Positions 1-9,067 of a stretch of 52,315 nt of DNA are shown here, in pieces (positions within the stretch are counted from its first letter, which is position 1; the number at the start of each line of letters is the position of its first letter). A program made the position numbers and the translations under genes. Origin of the DNA: an uncultured Dorea sp. (GTDB lineage Bacteria > Bacillota > Clostridia > Lachnospirales > Lachnospiraceae); the NCBI GenBank assembly GCA_934295165.1, contig CAKRAT010000006.1, positions 1-52,315 of the forward strand, in the 5' to 3' direction. A model generated the notes under the pieces. That model had not been told where the DNA came from and did no database searches. It saw nothing but the letters and a program-made list of their open reading frames with translations.

Positions 1-38
1 TTATAGAGCATATGAAAGAAGAATTGAAAGGAGAATAA
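1..38 (+). CDS. gmk: 3' end of an upstream gene, probably guanylate kinase (partial)
   Basis: Only the last eleven codons and the TAA stop (36-38) are present; the frame reads I-E-H-M-K-E-E-L-K-G-E. The tail itself is not diagnostic. The call rests on gene order: in Firmicutes gmk is the usual gene directly upstream of rpoZ, and here rpoZ begins 4 bases after this stop with its ribosome binding site (AAAGGAG) inside the tail, so the two are almost certainly co-transcribed. Confidence 0.5.
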   Translation, partial: IEHMKEELKGE

Positions 39-42
39 GTGT

Positions 43-291
43 ATGTTACATCCATCTTACACAGACTTAATGAAAGTCGTAAATAAAGACGTAGAAGAGG
101 GCGAAACAAAGGTAGTTAACAGCCGTTATTCTATTGTTATGGCTACAGCAAAGAGAGCAAGAGAGATCATTGACGGATCTATGCCACTCGTTGATGCAAA
201 GATGGGCGAAAAGCCGCTTTCTATTGCAATTGATGAGATGAATCAGGGAAAGATGACGGTCATCGCACAGGACGAAGAGGAAGAAGAATAA
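43..291 (+). CDS. rpoZ: DNA-directed RNA polymerase subunit omega
   Basis: Omega is the small subunit that helps fold and stabilise the beta' subunit of RNA polymerase. The 82-residue product has the family's N-terminal pattern: an early Y/L-rich helix (MLHPSYTDLMKVV), then the SRYSIVMATAKRAREI helix, which is the best conserved part of omega. A P-L..A..E.....I..G motif follows. The acidic tail ending in EEEEE is typical of clostridial omegas. The start is fixed by AAAGGAG a few bases upstream. Length and position after a gmk-like tail fit. No oddities seen. Confidence 0.93.
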   Translation: MLHPSYTDLMKVVNKDVEEGETKVVNSRYSIVMATAKRAREIIDGSMPLVDAKMGEKPLSIAIDEMNQGKMTVIAQDEEEEE

Positions 292-354
292 GATTTGATT
301 TTCCATGGAGTCTATTGCAGGCAGATTCTTTCAGGCACCTGGTGGCTGGGATAC

Positions 355-384
355 AAAGGCAGATGCCGTAAGGTGTCTGCCTTT
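355..384 (+). terminator. hairpin after rpoZ, possible terminator
   Basis: AAAGGCAGA at 355-363 pairs with TCTGCCTTT at 376-384, leaving a 12-nt loop. The T-tract is weak (CTTTCTT), so this may be a leaky terminator or an RNA-processing hairpin between rpoZ and rimO rather than a strong stop. It starts about 64 bases after the rpoZ stop. Confidence 0.4.
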
Positions 385-467
385 CTTGACCTGGATATAG
401 CAAATAGCAAAGATGTGTGCCGAGTAGAATGCATACTGCAAAAATCAGAAATAAAAAGGAGAACTGA

Positions 468-1790
468 ATGAATATATTTTTCGTATCACTTGGCTGTGAC
501 AAAAACCTGGTAGATTCAGAGGTCATGCTTGGACTTCTGGATGCAAAAGGATACCAGATTGTTGATGATGAAACACAGGCCGATGTTATGGTAATCAACA
601 CCTGTTGTTTTATTCATGATGCAAAAGAAGAAAGTATCCAGACGATTCTGGATATGGCAAGATATAAAGAAGAAGGAAGATTAAAGGCTCTGGTGGTAAC
701 TGGATGCCTGGCGCAGAGATATAAGCAGGAGATCATTGATGAGATTCCCGAGGTAGATGTAGTGCTTGGAACAACTTCTTATGATAAGATTGTGGAAGCA
801 GTAGAAGAAGCACTGGAAGGTAAATCAGAAGTAGAACTTGCAGATATCGATGCACTTCCGCTTCCAGAGACCAAGAGACTCGTGACGACCGGAGGTCATT
901 ATGCATATCTGAAGATTGCAGAAGGCTGTGACAAACACTGTACATACTGTATTATCCCGAAAGTCCGTGGTAATTACCGCAGTGTACCGAAGGAGCGTCT
1001 GATTAAAGAAGCGCAGGAACTGGCTGATCAGGGTGTAAAAGAACTGATTCTGGTTGCACAGGAGACAACGGTATATGGACAGGATATTTACGGTGAAAAA
1101 TCCCTGCATAAGCTTTTGAAAGAGTTATGCCAGATCAAAGGAATCCGCTGGATCCGTCTTCTGTACTGTTATCCGGAAGAGATTGACGGCAATCTGATAC
1201 AGGTAATGAAAGAAGAACCGAAGATCTGCCATTATCTGGATCTTCCAATTCAGCATGCAAGTGATGCCATCTTAAAGAGAATGGGAAGAAGAACTTCTAA
1301 ACAGCAGTTAACCGATACGATCACTAAGCTGAGAGAAGAAATCCCAGACATTGCACTCCGTACAACGCTGATCACCGGTTTTCCGGGAGAGACGCAGGAA
1401 CAGCATGAAGAAGTAATGAAATTCGTGGATGCGATGGAATTTGAAAGACTGGGTGTATTTACTTATTCGCCGGAAGAAGACACTCCTGCAGCAACGATGC
1501 CGGATCAGATCGACGAACAAGTGAAAGCAGACCGTCAGGCAGATATCATGGAACTTCAGCAGGAGATTGTATTTGATCAGGCAGAGGATATGATCGGAAG
1601 AGAGGTTCTGGTTATGATTGAAGGGAAAGTCGCCGATGAGAATGCGTATGTCGGAAGAACTTACCGGGATGCACCAAATGTAGACGGGTTGATCTTTGTA
1701 AATACAGAGGAAGAGCTGATGACCGGGGATTTCGCAAGAGTGAAAGTTACCGGAGCAGCAGAATATGATTTGATAGGAGAGTTGATGTAA
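468..1790 (+). CDS. rimO: Ribosomal protein uS12 methylthiotransferase RimO
   Basis: Radical-SAM enzyme that adds a methylthio group to the conserved aspartate of ribosomal protein S12. The 440-residue protein has the three methylthiotransferase domains. The N-terminal UPF0004 domain carries Cys10, Cys46 and Cys80 for the auxiliary cluster. The radical-SAM motif CxxxCxxC is at Cys154, Cys158 and Cys161 (EGCDKHCTYC). A TRAM domain occupies about the last 65 residues. The opening MNIFFVSLGCDKNLVDSE and the motif VRGNYRSVP favour RimO over the tRNA enzyme MiaB. Start follows AAAAGGAG. The stop overlaps the next ATG by one base (TAATG), so pgsA is translationally coupled. Confidence 0.93.
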   Translation: MNIFFVSLGCDKNLVDSEVMLGLLDAKGYQIVDDETQADVMVINTCCFIHDAKEESIQTILDMARYKEEGRLKALVVTGCLAQRYKQEIIDEIPEVDVVLGTTSYDKIVEAVEEALEGKSEVELADIDALPLPETKRLVTTGGHYAYLKIAEGCDKHCTYCIIPKVRGNYRSVPKERLIKEAQELADQGVKELILVAQETTVYGQDIYGEKSLHKLLKELCQIKGIRWIRLLYCYPEEIDGNLIQVMKEEPKICHYLDLPIQHASDAILKRMGRRTSKQQLTDTITKLREEIPDIALRTTLITGFPGETQEQHEEVMKFVDAMEFERLGVFTYSPEEDTPAATMPDQIDEQVKADRQADIMELQQEIVFDQAEDMIGREVLVMIEGKVADENAYVGRTYRDAPNVDGLIFVNTEEELMTGDFARVKVTGAAEYDLIGELM

Positions 1791-2332
1791 TGAATTTACC
1801 AAATAAGCTGACTGTTTTAAGAGTAATCATGGTTCCGTTTTTTGTATTCTTCATGCTGACAGGTGTGGGTGGAGCTGCAAATAAATGGATTGCGCTGATC
1901 ATCTTCTGTGTGGCAAGCCTTACGGATATGCTGGACGGAAAGATCGCAAGAGCAAGAAATCTTGTGACGAATTTTGGAAAGTTTATGGATCCACTGGCAG
2001 ATAAACTACTGGTTTGTTCGGCTATGATCTGTATGATCCCGCTTGGAAAGCTTCAGGCATGGTTCGTAATCGTGATCATTGCAAGGGAATTTATTATCAG
2101 TGGATTCCGTCTGGTAGCAGCAGATAACGATATCGTGATTGCTGCGAGCTACTGGGGGAAATTTAAAACTGTATCACAGATGTTCATGCTGATCCTTCTG
2201 ATCGCTGATCTGGGCGGTGTATTTAATATAATTGCACAGGTGCTGATCTGGGTATCACTGGTACTTACGATCGTATCGCTGGTTGATTATATTGCGAAGA
2301 ATGTACAGGTGCTGACACAGGGCGGTATGTAA
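1790..2332 (+). CDS. pgsA: CDP-diacylglycerol--glycerol-3-phosphate 3-phosphatidyltransferase
   Basis: Membrane enzyme making phosphatidylglycerophosphate, the first committed step to phosphatidylglycerol and cardiolipin. The 180-residue hydrophobic protein carries the CDP-alcohol phosphotransferase signature: D46, D49-G50, A53-R54, G63, D67 and D71. These are the D-x2-D-G-x2-A-R-x8-G-x3-D-x3-D residues, all present. Several membrane helices are visible. It overlaps the rimO stop by one base, the arrangement seen in many clostridia, and a strong terminator follows. Confidence 0.95.
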   Translation: MNLPNKLTVLRVIMVPFFVFFMLTGVGGAANKWIALIIFCVASLTDMLDGKIARARNLVTNFGKFMDPLADKLLVCSAMICMIPLGKLQAWFVIVIIAREFIISGFRLVAADNDIVIAASYWGKFKTVSQMFMLILLIADLGGVFNIIAQVLIWVSLVLTIVSLVDYIAKNVQVLTQGGM

Positions 2333-2353
2333 AGAGTTGATGATTTTATAGAA

Positions 2354-2398
2354 AAAAGGCGCTTTTCCGGGGGGATGTTTTTCGGAGAAGCGTCTTTT
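2354..2398 (+). terminator. rho-independent terminator after pgsA
   Basis: AAAAGGCGCTTTTCCG pairs with CGGAGAAGCGTCTTTT around a GGGGATGTTTTT-like loop. The A-tract on the left and T-tract on the right make it potentially bidirectional. It ends the rimO-pgsA unit. Confidence 0.8.
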
Positions 2399-2453
2399 GA
2401 AAATTGTGCCAAAAAAACAGAAAATTCCATATAAAAATGTAGAGAAAAATCAA

Positions 2454-2482
2454 TTGACGAATGTCGAAATATATGAGAAAAT
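2454..2482 (+). promoter_or_regulatory. probable sigma-A promoter of the scaffold/GGGtGRT unit
   Basis: TTGACG at 2454-2459, a 17-base spacer and GAAAAT at 2477-2482. The -35 is good and the -10 is imperfect. It lies about 75 bases upstream of the 2558 start, in an AT-rich stretch after the pgsA terminator. Confidence 0.5.
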
Positions 2483-2557
2483 AAATACAAGTATGGATGT
2501 TAAAGAGATAACAAACCCTACGATAAGCAAACTTACATAGTTGAAAGGAGTTTTAAA

Positions 2558-3250
2558 ATGATTTATTCACAGGAAGTAGAAATGATGTGTCCGGTAGCTC
2601 AGGGTGCAAACCACGGACCAGCTCCGATTCCGGAAGAAGCAAAATGGGTTCAGGCTAAGGAAATTAAAGATATCTCTGGTTTTACACATGGTGTAGGCTG
2701 GTGTGCTCCTCAGCAGGGTGCCTGTAAATTAACACTGAATGTTAAAGATGGTATCATCCAGGAGGCTCTCGTTGAGACAATCGGATGTTCAGGAATGACA
2801 CATTCAGCAGCTATGGCTTCTGAGATTCTTCCAGGAAAAACTATTTTAGAGGCATTAAACACAGACCTTGTTTGTGACGCTATCAATACAGCAATGCGTG
2901 AGTTATTCCTGCAGATCGTATACGGAAGAACTCAGAGTGCATTCTCAGAAGACGGACTTGCTATCGGAGCCGGACTGGAAGACCTTGGTAAAGGACTTCG
3001 TTCACAGGTTGGTACAATGTACGGAACATTAGCGAAAGGTCCTCGTTACCTTGAAATGGCAGAAGGATATGTAACAGGTATCGCTCTTGACGAGAACGAT
3101 GAGATCATCGGATATCAGTTTGTAAGCCTTGGAAAATTCACAGACTTCGTAAAAGCAGGAGATACTCCAAACGAAGCATGGGAGAAAGCAAAAGGACAGT
3201 ACGGACGTGTTGCAGATGCAGTTAAGATCATCGACCCACGTAAGGAGTAA
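2558..3250 (+). CDS. NifU/IscU-like iron-sulfur scaffold-type protein (partner of GGGtGRT protein)
   Basis: 230 residues. The central segment around Cys77 (IGCSGMTHSAAMASE..PGKT) resembles the IscU/NifU N-terminal fold, where a Gly-Cys followed by S.A..SE and G-K-T marks the cluster-binding loop. Cys49, Cys56, Cys77 and Cys106 are candidate ligands. The layout differs from standard IscU, with an N-terminal extension containing Cys11 and a long C-terminal half of unclear fold, so a scaffold role is inference. GAAAGGAG precedes the ATG. It sits 40 bases upstream of the GGGtGRT gene, with which this family habitually pairs. Codon use looks like that of highly expressed genes. Confidence 0.72.
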   Translation: MIYSQEVEMMCPVAQGANHGPAPIPEEAKWVQAKEIKDISGFTHGVGWCAPQQGACKLTLNVKDGIIQEALVETIGCSGMTHSAAMASEILPGKTILEALNTDLVCDAINTAMRELFLQIVYGRTQSAFSEDGLAIGAGLEDLGKGLRSQVGTMYGTLAKGPRYLEMAEGYVTGIALDENDEIIGYQFVSLGKFTDFVKAGDTPNEAWEKAKGQYGRVADAVKIIDPRKE

Positions 3251-3290
3251 TCTCAATATTTTAAGGTAATTTAATCAGGAGGATAAATTA

Positions 3291-4301
3291 ATGGCTTTAT
3301 TTGAATCATATGAAAGAAGAATTGATAAAATCAATGAAGTATTGGCTGGTTATGGTATTTCTTCTATCGAAGAAGCACAGCAGATCACAAAGGATGCCGG
3401 ACTTGATGTATACAATCAGATCAAAGGTATTCAGCCAATCTGTTTTGAAAATGCATGCTGGGCATACATCGTAGGTGCAGCAATTGCAATCAAAAAAGGA
3501 TGTAAGACAGCAGCAGAAGCTGCAGCAGCAATCGGAGAAGGACTTCAGGCTTTCTGTATTCCTGGATCAGTTGCTGATCAGAGAAAAGTAGGTCTTGGAC
3601 ATGGTAACTTAGGAAAGATGCTTCTGGAAGAAGATACAGAGTGTTTCGCATTCCTGGCTGGTCACGAGTCATTCGCAGCTGCTGAGGGTGCTATCGGTAT
3701 CGCAGAGAAGGCTAACAAAGTTCGTAAGAAACCTCTTCGTGTTATCCTGAACGGTCTTGGAAAAGATGCTGCAAAGATCATCTCAAGAATCAATGGATTC
3801 ACATATGTTCAGACAGAATATGATTACTACACAGGAGAACTGAAAGAAGTAGAAAGAATTTCTTACTCTGACGGACTCCGTTCTAAAGTTAACTGCTACG
3901 GTGCTAACGACGTACGTGAAGGTGTTGCAATCATGCACAAAGAAGGTGTAGATGTATCTATCACAGGTAACTCTACAAACCCGACACGTTTCCAGCACCC
4001 AGTTGCAGGTACATACAAGAAAGAATGTATCGAACAGGGCAAGAAATACTTCTCAGTAGCATCAGGTGGTGGTACAGGACGTACACTTCACCCAGATAAC
4101 ATGGCTGCAGGTCCGGCTTCTTACGGTATGACAGATACTCTTGGACGTATGCACTCAGATGCACAGTTCGCAGGATCTTCATCAGTACCAGCTCACGTAG
4201 AAATGATGGGACTGATCGGAGCAGGAAACAACCCGATGGTTGGTATGACTGTTGCAGTTGCTGTTTCTGTAGAGGAAGCAGCTAAGGCTGGTAAGTTCTA
4301 A
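3291..4301 (+). CDS. GGGtGRT family protein (function unknown)
   Basis: 336 residues, soluble. It carries the family-naming GGGTGRT motif at residues 259-265, followed by LHPDNMAAGP. A glycine-rich C-terminal region with SSSVPAHVEMMGLIGAGNNPMVGM follows. Conserved cysteines occur near residues 51-56 (CFENAC) and in IPGS-type loops. No catalytic family I can name matches. Its partner upstream is an Fe-S scaffold-like protein, which suggests a role in cluster or cofactor handling, but that is inference from context. AGGAGG precedes the ATG, and a strong terminator follows 42 bases after the stop. Confidence 0.85.
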   Translation: MALFESYERRIDKINEVLAGYGISSIEEAQQITKDAGLDVYNQIKGIQPICFENACWAYIVGAAIAIKKGCKTAAEAAAAIGEGLQAFCIPGSVADQRKVGLGHGNLGKMLLEEDTECFAFLAGHESFAAAEGAIGIAEKANKVRKKPLRVILNGLGKDAAKIISRINGFTYVQTEYDYYTGELKEVERISYSDGLRSKVNCYGANDVREGVAIMHKEGVDVSITGNSTNPTRFQHPVAGTYKKECIEQGKKYFSVASGGGTGRTLHPDNMAAGPASYGMTDTLGRMHSDAQFAGSSSVPAHVEMMGLIGAGNNPMVGMTVAVAVSVEEAAKAGKF

Positions 4302-4342
4302 GAAATTGAATAAGTAATTTGGCTTGTAGAAGCTGAAATGTG

Positions 4343-4372
4343 AAAGAGAGAACCAGATGGTTCTCTCTTTTT
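4343..4372 (+). terminator. rho-independent terminator after GGGtGRT gene
   Basis: AAAGAGAGAACC at 4343-4354, a four-base loop AGAT, GGTTCTCTCTTTTT. Perfect 12-bp stem with A and T tracts on both sides, so it can act in both directions between these convergent genes. Confidence 0.9.
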
Positions 4373-4404
4373 GCTGTAGATGAGTTGCTGTTTTAATTCA
4401 GTAT

Positions 4405-4588
4405 CGCGGTCTCTCGGTCCATGAGAAAGACTTGGTGTTCTGGTTCGGGCTAAGATTCTCCGATGAAGAAGTTATAAGGGTGTCAGAATTTTCTAAAAGC
4501 ACCCGGCCTAGGAGTCAAACTCGCCATACGGCTCAAACAAAGAGTTTCTAAGTTTTATGTAGATCCGATTAACGACCGCTTCATGTAT
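4405..4588 (+). repeat. Copy A (degenerate) of the convergent-boundary hairpin element
   Basis: This copy keeps the conserved boxes of the family but has decayed arms. GTTCTGGTTC is at 4437-4446, TAAAAGC at 4494-4500, AAACTCG at 4517-4523 and CTCAAAC at 4532-4538. The apical hairpin GCC-ATAC-GGC is at 4523-4532. The long outer and middle arms that are perfect in the copies near 36.4 and 50.0 kb are only fragmentary here (for example ATGAAG near 4463 against CTTCAT near 4580). It fills the gap between the GGGtGRT terminator and the end of the activase gene. The start and end given are approximate. Confidence 0.6.
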
Positions 4589-4598
4589 TAAACAGCAA

Positions 4599-7500
4599 TT
4601 ATTTATTCAAATTCTTATTCGCCGTAGAAAGCATCAATTTCAATCGGTTCAACTGGTTAACCTCACTGGCACCCGGGTCGAAATCAATCGCTACGATATT
4701 GGATTCCGGATAGCGTCTGCGGAGCTCTTTGATAACTCCCTTGCCTACGACATGGTTTGGCAGGCAGGCGAATGGCTGTGTACATACAATGTTTGGTGCA
4801 CCGCTGTGGATTAACTCTAACATTTCTCCTGTAAGGAACCATCCTTCACCGGTCTGGTTACCAAGAGATACGATGTCGGAAGCCATCTTTCCAAGATCCT
4901 GGATCTTAGCTGGTGGTGTAAAGTGCTTGCTGGCTGCAAATGCTTCGGTTGCCGGAGCACGGAACCATTCCAGTGCCTTGATACCAAGATTGGCGGTTGT
5001 TGCCTTTTTCTTCTCGAATCCAAGCTTTTCCACTTTAAAGTTCTGGTTGTAGAAGCAGTAGAGCAGGAAGTCCAGAAGATCTGGAACAACTGCCTCGGCT
5101 CCTTCGCTTTCCAGAAGGTCTACTAAGTAGTTATTGGCCGCCGGAAGGAATTTAACAAGGATTTCTCCAACGACACCAACGCGAGGTTTCTTTATATCGA
5201 GTAATTCGATGTTATTGTCAAAGTCTTCAATGATCTCACGGCAGAGACGTTTGAATTTACGTCTGCTTGGGTAGCCGTTTGATACAAAGTCCTGACATAC
5301 TTTTACCCATTTTCGGTGCATTGCATTGACGGATCCAGGAACTGCTTCGTATGGACGCAAGCGGTATACACACTTCATGAAAATGTCACCAAATACAGCA
5401 CCATAGATGCCACGTAAAATCAGGTTCGGAGTCAGTTTGAATCCCGGATTGTCCTCCAGACCACTTAAGTTGATGGAAATGACCGGAATATATCCGTAAC
5501 CGGCTTTCTTAAGGGCACGGCGGATGAATCCGATGTAATTGGAAGCACGGCATCCGCCGCCGGTCTGACTGATGATCACGGCAATCTTGTGCGTGTCATA
5601 TTTGCCGGAAAGGATAGCTTCCATAATCTGACCGACTACCATCAGTGACGGGTAGCAGGCATCGTTATTTACATATTTCAGTCCTACATCAACGGCCTGT
5701 TTATTGTCGTTAGGCAGAACCTGAAGGTTATATCCGGATGCATTAAATGCAGGCTCCAGAAGCTCGAAATGAATCGGAGACATCTGCGGGCAGAGGATGG
5801 TGTAATTCTTGCGCATCTCTTTGGTAAATACAACTTTCTTGATCGCAGAAGACTGGATCGTACGTTTGTCCCCGCGTTTTTCTCTGACACGGATCGCAGC
5901 AAGCAGTGATCTGACACGGATTCTTGCAGCTCCTAAGTTGTTAACCTCATCAATCTTCAGAGAGGTGTAAATCTTGTCAGAGTCATTCAGGATCGACGCA
6001 ACCTGATCCGTTGTAACGGCATCCAGACCACATCCAAATGAATTCAGCTGGATCAGATCCAGATTGTCTGCTGTTTTTACATAGTTTGCTGCGGCATACA
6101 GACGGGAATGATACATCCACTGATCCATAACATTTAACGGATGCTCGGCTGGATTTAAGTGGGAGATGGAATCTTCCGTCAGAACTGCAATATTATAAGA
6201 ATTGATCAGTTCTGGAATACCATGGTTTACTTCCGGGTCGATGTGATACGGACGTCCTGCAAGAACGATACCACGGTTGCCGGTTTCATTTAAGAACTGG
6301 ATGGTTTCTTCACCTTTTTTTTGCATATCTTTTCTGCATGCAGCGAGTTCTTCCCATGCGGTATGTGTTGCCTTCTTGATCTCGTTGGCCGGGACATGGA
6401 ACTTCTCAGATAATTCTTCAACCAGACGGTAAGAGATAGTGTCTTCGCTGGCAAAAGAAATAAATGGATGAAGGAAATCTACTTCTCCGTGAACGATCGC
6501 ATCAATGTTATTCTTGATATTTTCCGGGTAGGAAGTTACGATTGGACAGTTGTAATGGTTGTTGGCTCCCGCAAATTCATTCCTCTCATACGGAATGCTA
6601 GGGTAGAAGATGGTGTGGATGTCATTGTTGATCAGCCATTGTACATGTCCGTGTGCCAACTTTGCCGGATAACATTCGGATTCACTCGGGATCGAATCAA
6701 TTCCCAGTTCATATACCTTACGGTTTGATATCGGAGAAAGGACAACCCGGAATCCCAGTTCGTTAAAAAATGTGAACCAGAACGGGTAGTTCTCGTACAT
6801 GTTCAGGACACGAGGAATACCGATAATTCCACGAGGCGCATTTTCCTCTGCTAATGGTTCATAATCAAAATATCGTTTTAATTTATATTCGAATAAGTTT
6901 GGAAGTTTGTTCGTTGCTTTCTGTTTTCCAAGACCACGTTCACAGCGGTTACCAGTGATGAACTTACGTCCGCCGCTGAAATGATTGATCGTCAGACGAC
7001 AGTTGTTGGTACAGCCTTTACATTTGGTCATGGTTGTAGAATATTCCATAGCTTCGATGTCTTCGATAGAGAGCATGGTTGTGCCTTCACAGTCGACATA
7101 ACGTTCACGTGCGATCAGTGCAGCACCGAATGCACCCATGATACCGGCAATGTCCGGACGGATGGCTTCACAGTTGGCAATCTTTTCAAAACTTCTGAGT
7201 ACAGCGTTGTTATAGAAGGTTCCTCCCTGAACAACGATGTGTTTGCCGAGTTCGGATGCATCGGACACCTTGATAACTTTGAATAAGGCGTTCTTGATTA
7301 CCGAATAAGCAAGACCGGCTGAAATGTCAGCAACCTCTGCGCCTTCTTTCTGTGCCTGTTTTACTTTTGAGTTCATGAAAACAGTACAGCGGGTACCAAG
7401 GTCGATCGGATTCTTGGCAAACAATGCTTCGTGGGCAAAATCTTCTACCGTATAATTCAGTGATTTTGCAAATGTCTCAATAAAGGATCCGCATCCGGAT

Positions 7501-8843
7501 GAACAAGCTTCATTTAACTGTACGCTGTCAACAGTCTGGTTTTTAATCTTGATACATTTCATGTCCTGACCACCGATATCGAGGATACAGTCTACGTCCG
7601 GTTCAAAGAATGAAGCAGCATAGTAATGAGAGACTGTCTCAACCTCTCCTTCGTCCAACAGGAGGGCAGCTTTGATCAGGGCCTCACCATATCCGGTAGA
7701 GCAGGAGTGGACAATTTCCACACCTTCCGGCAGCTTGCTGTAAATGTCTTTGATCGCGGAGATCGTAGTACCAAGCGGATCTCCTTCGTTATTATGATAG
7801 AAAGAATATAATAAAGTACCGTCTTCACCGACCAGAGCGGCTTTTGTTGTCGTAGAACCAGCATCAATACCAAGGAATGCCTTTCCCTGATAGGTGGCAA
7901 GATCCTTCACCGGCACCTGATGTTTTGCGTGACGATCTTCAAATTCTTCAAAATCTGCTTCCGTTGCAAACAGCGGCTCCATACGGTCCACTTCGAATTC
8001 CATCTTGATCTTTCCTTCCAGACGGCGCTGCATGTCAATGAGAGCCACGTCCAGATCTTTCTTTGAATTCAGGGCAGATCCAACTGCTGCAAACAGATGG
8101 GAATGTGTAGGGGCGATGATGTGTTCATCGTCCAGTTTCAGTGTGCGGATAAATGCTTCGCGCAGTTCAGAGAGGAAGTGAAGTGGTCCTCCGAGAAAGG
8201 CAACGTGTCCGCGGATCGGTTTACCACAGGCCAGTCCGCTGATGGTCTGATTGACAACTGCCTGGAATATAGAAGCAGCAAGGTCTTCTTTGGCAGCACC
8301 ATCATTGATCAGAGGCTGGATATCTGTCTTGGCAAATACACCACATCGTGCTGCAATGGTATAGAGAGCTTTATAATTTTTCGCATATTCATTCAGCCCG
8401 GAGGCATCGGTCTGTAAAAGAGAAGCCATCTGGTCGATGAAGGATCCTGTACCACCGGCACATACGCCGTTCATACGCTGCTCAACATTTCCACCTTCAA
8501 AGTAGATGATCTTGGCATCTTCCCCGCCGAGTTCGATAGCAACGTCTGTCTGAGGTGCATAGTCCTGAAGAGCAGTAGACACAGCGATCACTTCCTGTAC
8601 AAACGGTACACCAAGATGTTTCGCAAGAGACAGTCCGCCGGATCCGGTAATGACCGGTGATGCATGGACAGGACCTAATTTATGTACCGCTCTTCCTAAC
8701 AGATCGGAAAGAGTTTCCTGGATGTTCGCGAAATGCCTCTCATAATCAGAAAATACCACTTCATTATTCTCATCTAATATGGCAATCTTTACGGTTGTAG
8801 AACCGATGTCGATACCAAGTGCGTATAATTCCTTTTGATTCAT
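4599..8843 (-). CDS. 2-hydroxyacyl-CoA dehydratase activator-type ASKHA ATPase (giant BadF/BadG/BcrA/BcrD family, DUF2229)
   Basis: 1414-residue fusion. Two ASKHA ATPase domains open with [10 protein letters not shown] (about residue 10) and [10 protein letters not shown] (about 325). Each has the activator cluster loops: [11 protein letters not shown] with ARCGVF in the first, [11 protein letters not shown] with TRCTVF in the second. In HgdC-type activators such cysteines hold a subunit-bridging [4Fe-4S] cluster. A CKGCTNNC motif follows near residue 640, then a long DUF2229/dehydratase-like C-terminal half. Known single-domain relatives pump an electron into 2-hydroxyacyl-CoA dehydratases using ATP. 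The substrate of this giant form is unknown, and no dehydratase gene is in the window. ATG follows AAGGAG on the minus strand. Monocistronic and convergent with the GGGtGRT unit. Confidence 0.85.
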   Translation of the reverse strand: MNQKELYALGIDIGSTTVKIAILDENNEVVFSDYERHFANIQETLSDLLGRAVHKLGPVHASPVITGSGGLSLAKHLGVPFVQEVIAVSTALQDYAPQTDVAIELGGEDAKIIYFEGGNVEQRMNGVCAGGTGSFIDQMASLLQTDASGLNEYAKNYKALYTIAARCGVFAKTDIQPLINDGAAKEDLAASIFQAVVNQTISGLACGKPIRGHVAFLGGPLHFLSELREAFIRTLKLDDEHIIAPTHSHLFAAVGSALNSKKDLDVALIDMQRRLEGKIKMEFEVDRMEPLFATEADFEEFEDRHAKHQVPVKDLATYQGKAFLGIDAGSTTTKAALVGEDGTLLYSFYHNNEGDPLGTTISAIKDIYSKLPEGVEIVHSCSTGYGEALIKAALLLDEGEVETVSHYYAASFFEPDVDCILDIGGQDMKCIKIKNQTVDSVQLNEACSSGCGSFIETFAKSLNYTVEDFAHEALFAKNPIDLGTRCTVFMNSKVKQAQKEGAEVADISAGLAYSVIKNALFKVIKVSDASELGKHIVVQGGTFYNNAVLRSFEKIANCEAIRPDIAGIMGAFGAALIARERYVDCEGTTMLSIEDIEAMEYSTTMTKCKGCTNNCRLTINHFSGGRKFITGNRCERGLGKQKATNKLPNLFEYKLKRYFDYEPLAEENAPRGIIGIPRVLNMYENYPFWFTFFNELGFRVVLSPISNRKVYELGIDSIPSESECYPAKLAHGHVQWLINNDIHTIFYPSIPYERNEFAGANNHYNCPIVTSYPENIKNNIDAIVHGEVDFLHPFISFASEDTISYRLVEELSEKFHVPANEIKKATHTAWEELAACRKDMQKKGEETIQFLNETGNRGIVLAGRPYHIDPEVNHGIPELINSYNIAVLTEDSISHLNPAEHPLNVMDQWMYHSRLYAAANYVKTADNLDLIQLNSFGCGLDAVTTDQVASILNDSDKIYTSLKIDEVNNLGAARIRVRSLLAAIRVREKRGDKRTIQSSAIKKVVFTKEMRKNYTILCPQMSPIHFELLEPAFNASGYNLQVLPNDNKQAVDVGLKYVNNDACYPSLMVVGQIMEAILSGKYDTHKIAVIISQTGGGCRASNYIGFIRRALKKAGYGYIPVISINLSGLEDNPGFKLTPNLILRGIYGAVFGDIFMKCVYRLRPYEAVPGSVNAMHRKWVKVCQDFVSNGYPSRRKFKRLCREIIEDFDNNIELLDIKKPRVGVVGEILVKFLPAANNYLVDLLESEGAEAVVPDLLDFLLYCFYNQNFKVEKLGFEKKKATTANLGIKALEWFRAPATEAFAASKHFTPPAKIQDLGKMASDIVSLGNQTGEGWFLTGEMLELIHSGAPNIVCTQPFACLPNHVVGKGVIKELRRRYPESNIVAIDFDPGASEVNQLNRLKLMLSTANKNLNK

Positions 8844-8921
8844 ATTATGTAACTCCTTATCATGTTAAACTATATGTCTTTCTTCTTATTAAATGCATTT
8901 TGCTTAATTGCAACCTGTAAC

Positions 8922-8950
8922 ATTATACGACAAAAGTTCTCAAAAGACAA
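8922..8950 (-). promoter_or_regulatory. sigma-A promoter of the activase gene
   Basis: On the minus strand TTGTCT, a 17-base spacer and TATAAT (plus-strand ATTATA at 8922-8927). It lies about 80 bases upstream of the ATG at 8843 and is divergent from the promoter at 9002. Confidence 0.65.
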
Positions 8951-9001
8951 TTAACAAATGTTGAAGATATGTTAAAAAGAGATGAACTTTACTTGGCACA
9001 A

Positions 9002-9030
9002 TTGACAAATATCAGTTGGGAAGGTAGAAT
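9002..9030 (+). promoter_or_regulatory. sigma-A promoter of the rhomboid-like gene and pyk
   Basis: TTGACA at 9002-9007, 17-base spacer, TAGAAT at 9025-9030, 38 bases ahead of the ATG at 9068. A near-consensus promoter; pyk, 22 bases after the next gene, may be read from it. Confidence 0.8.
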
Positions 9031-9067
9031 ATCTACAGTGTGAGAATAAACGTAAAGGAGCAGTTAT

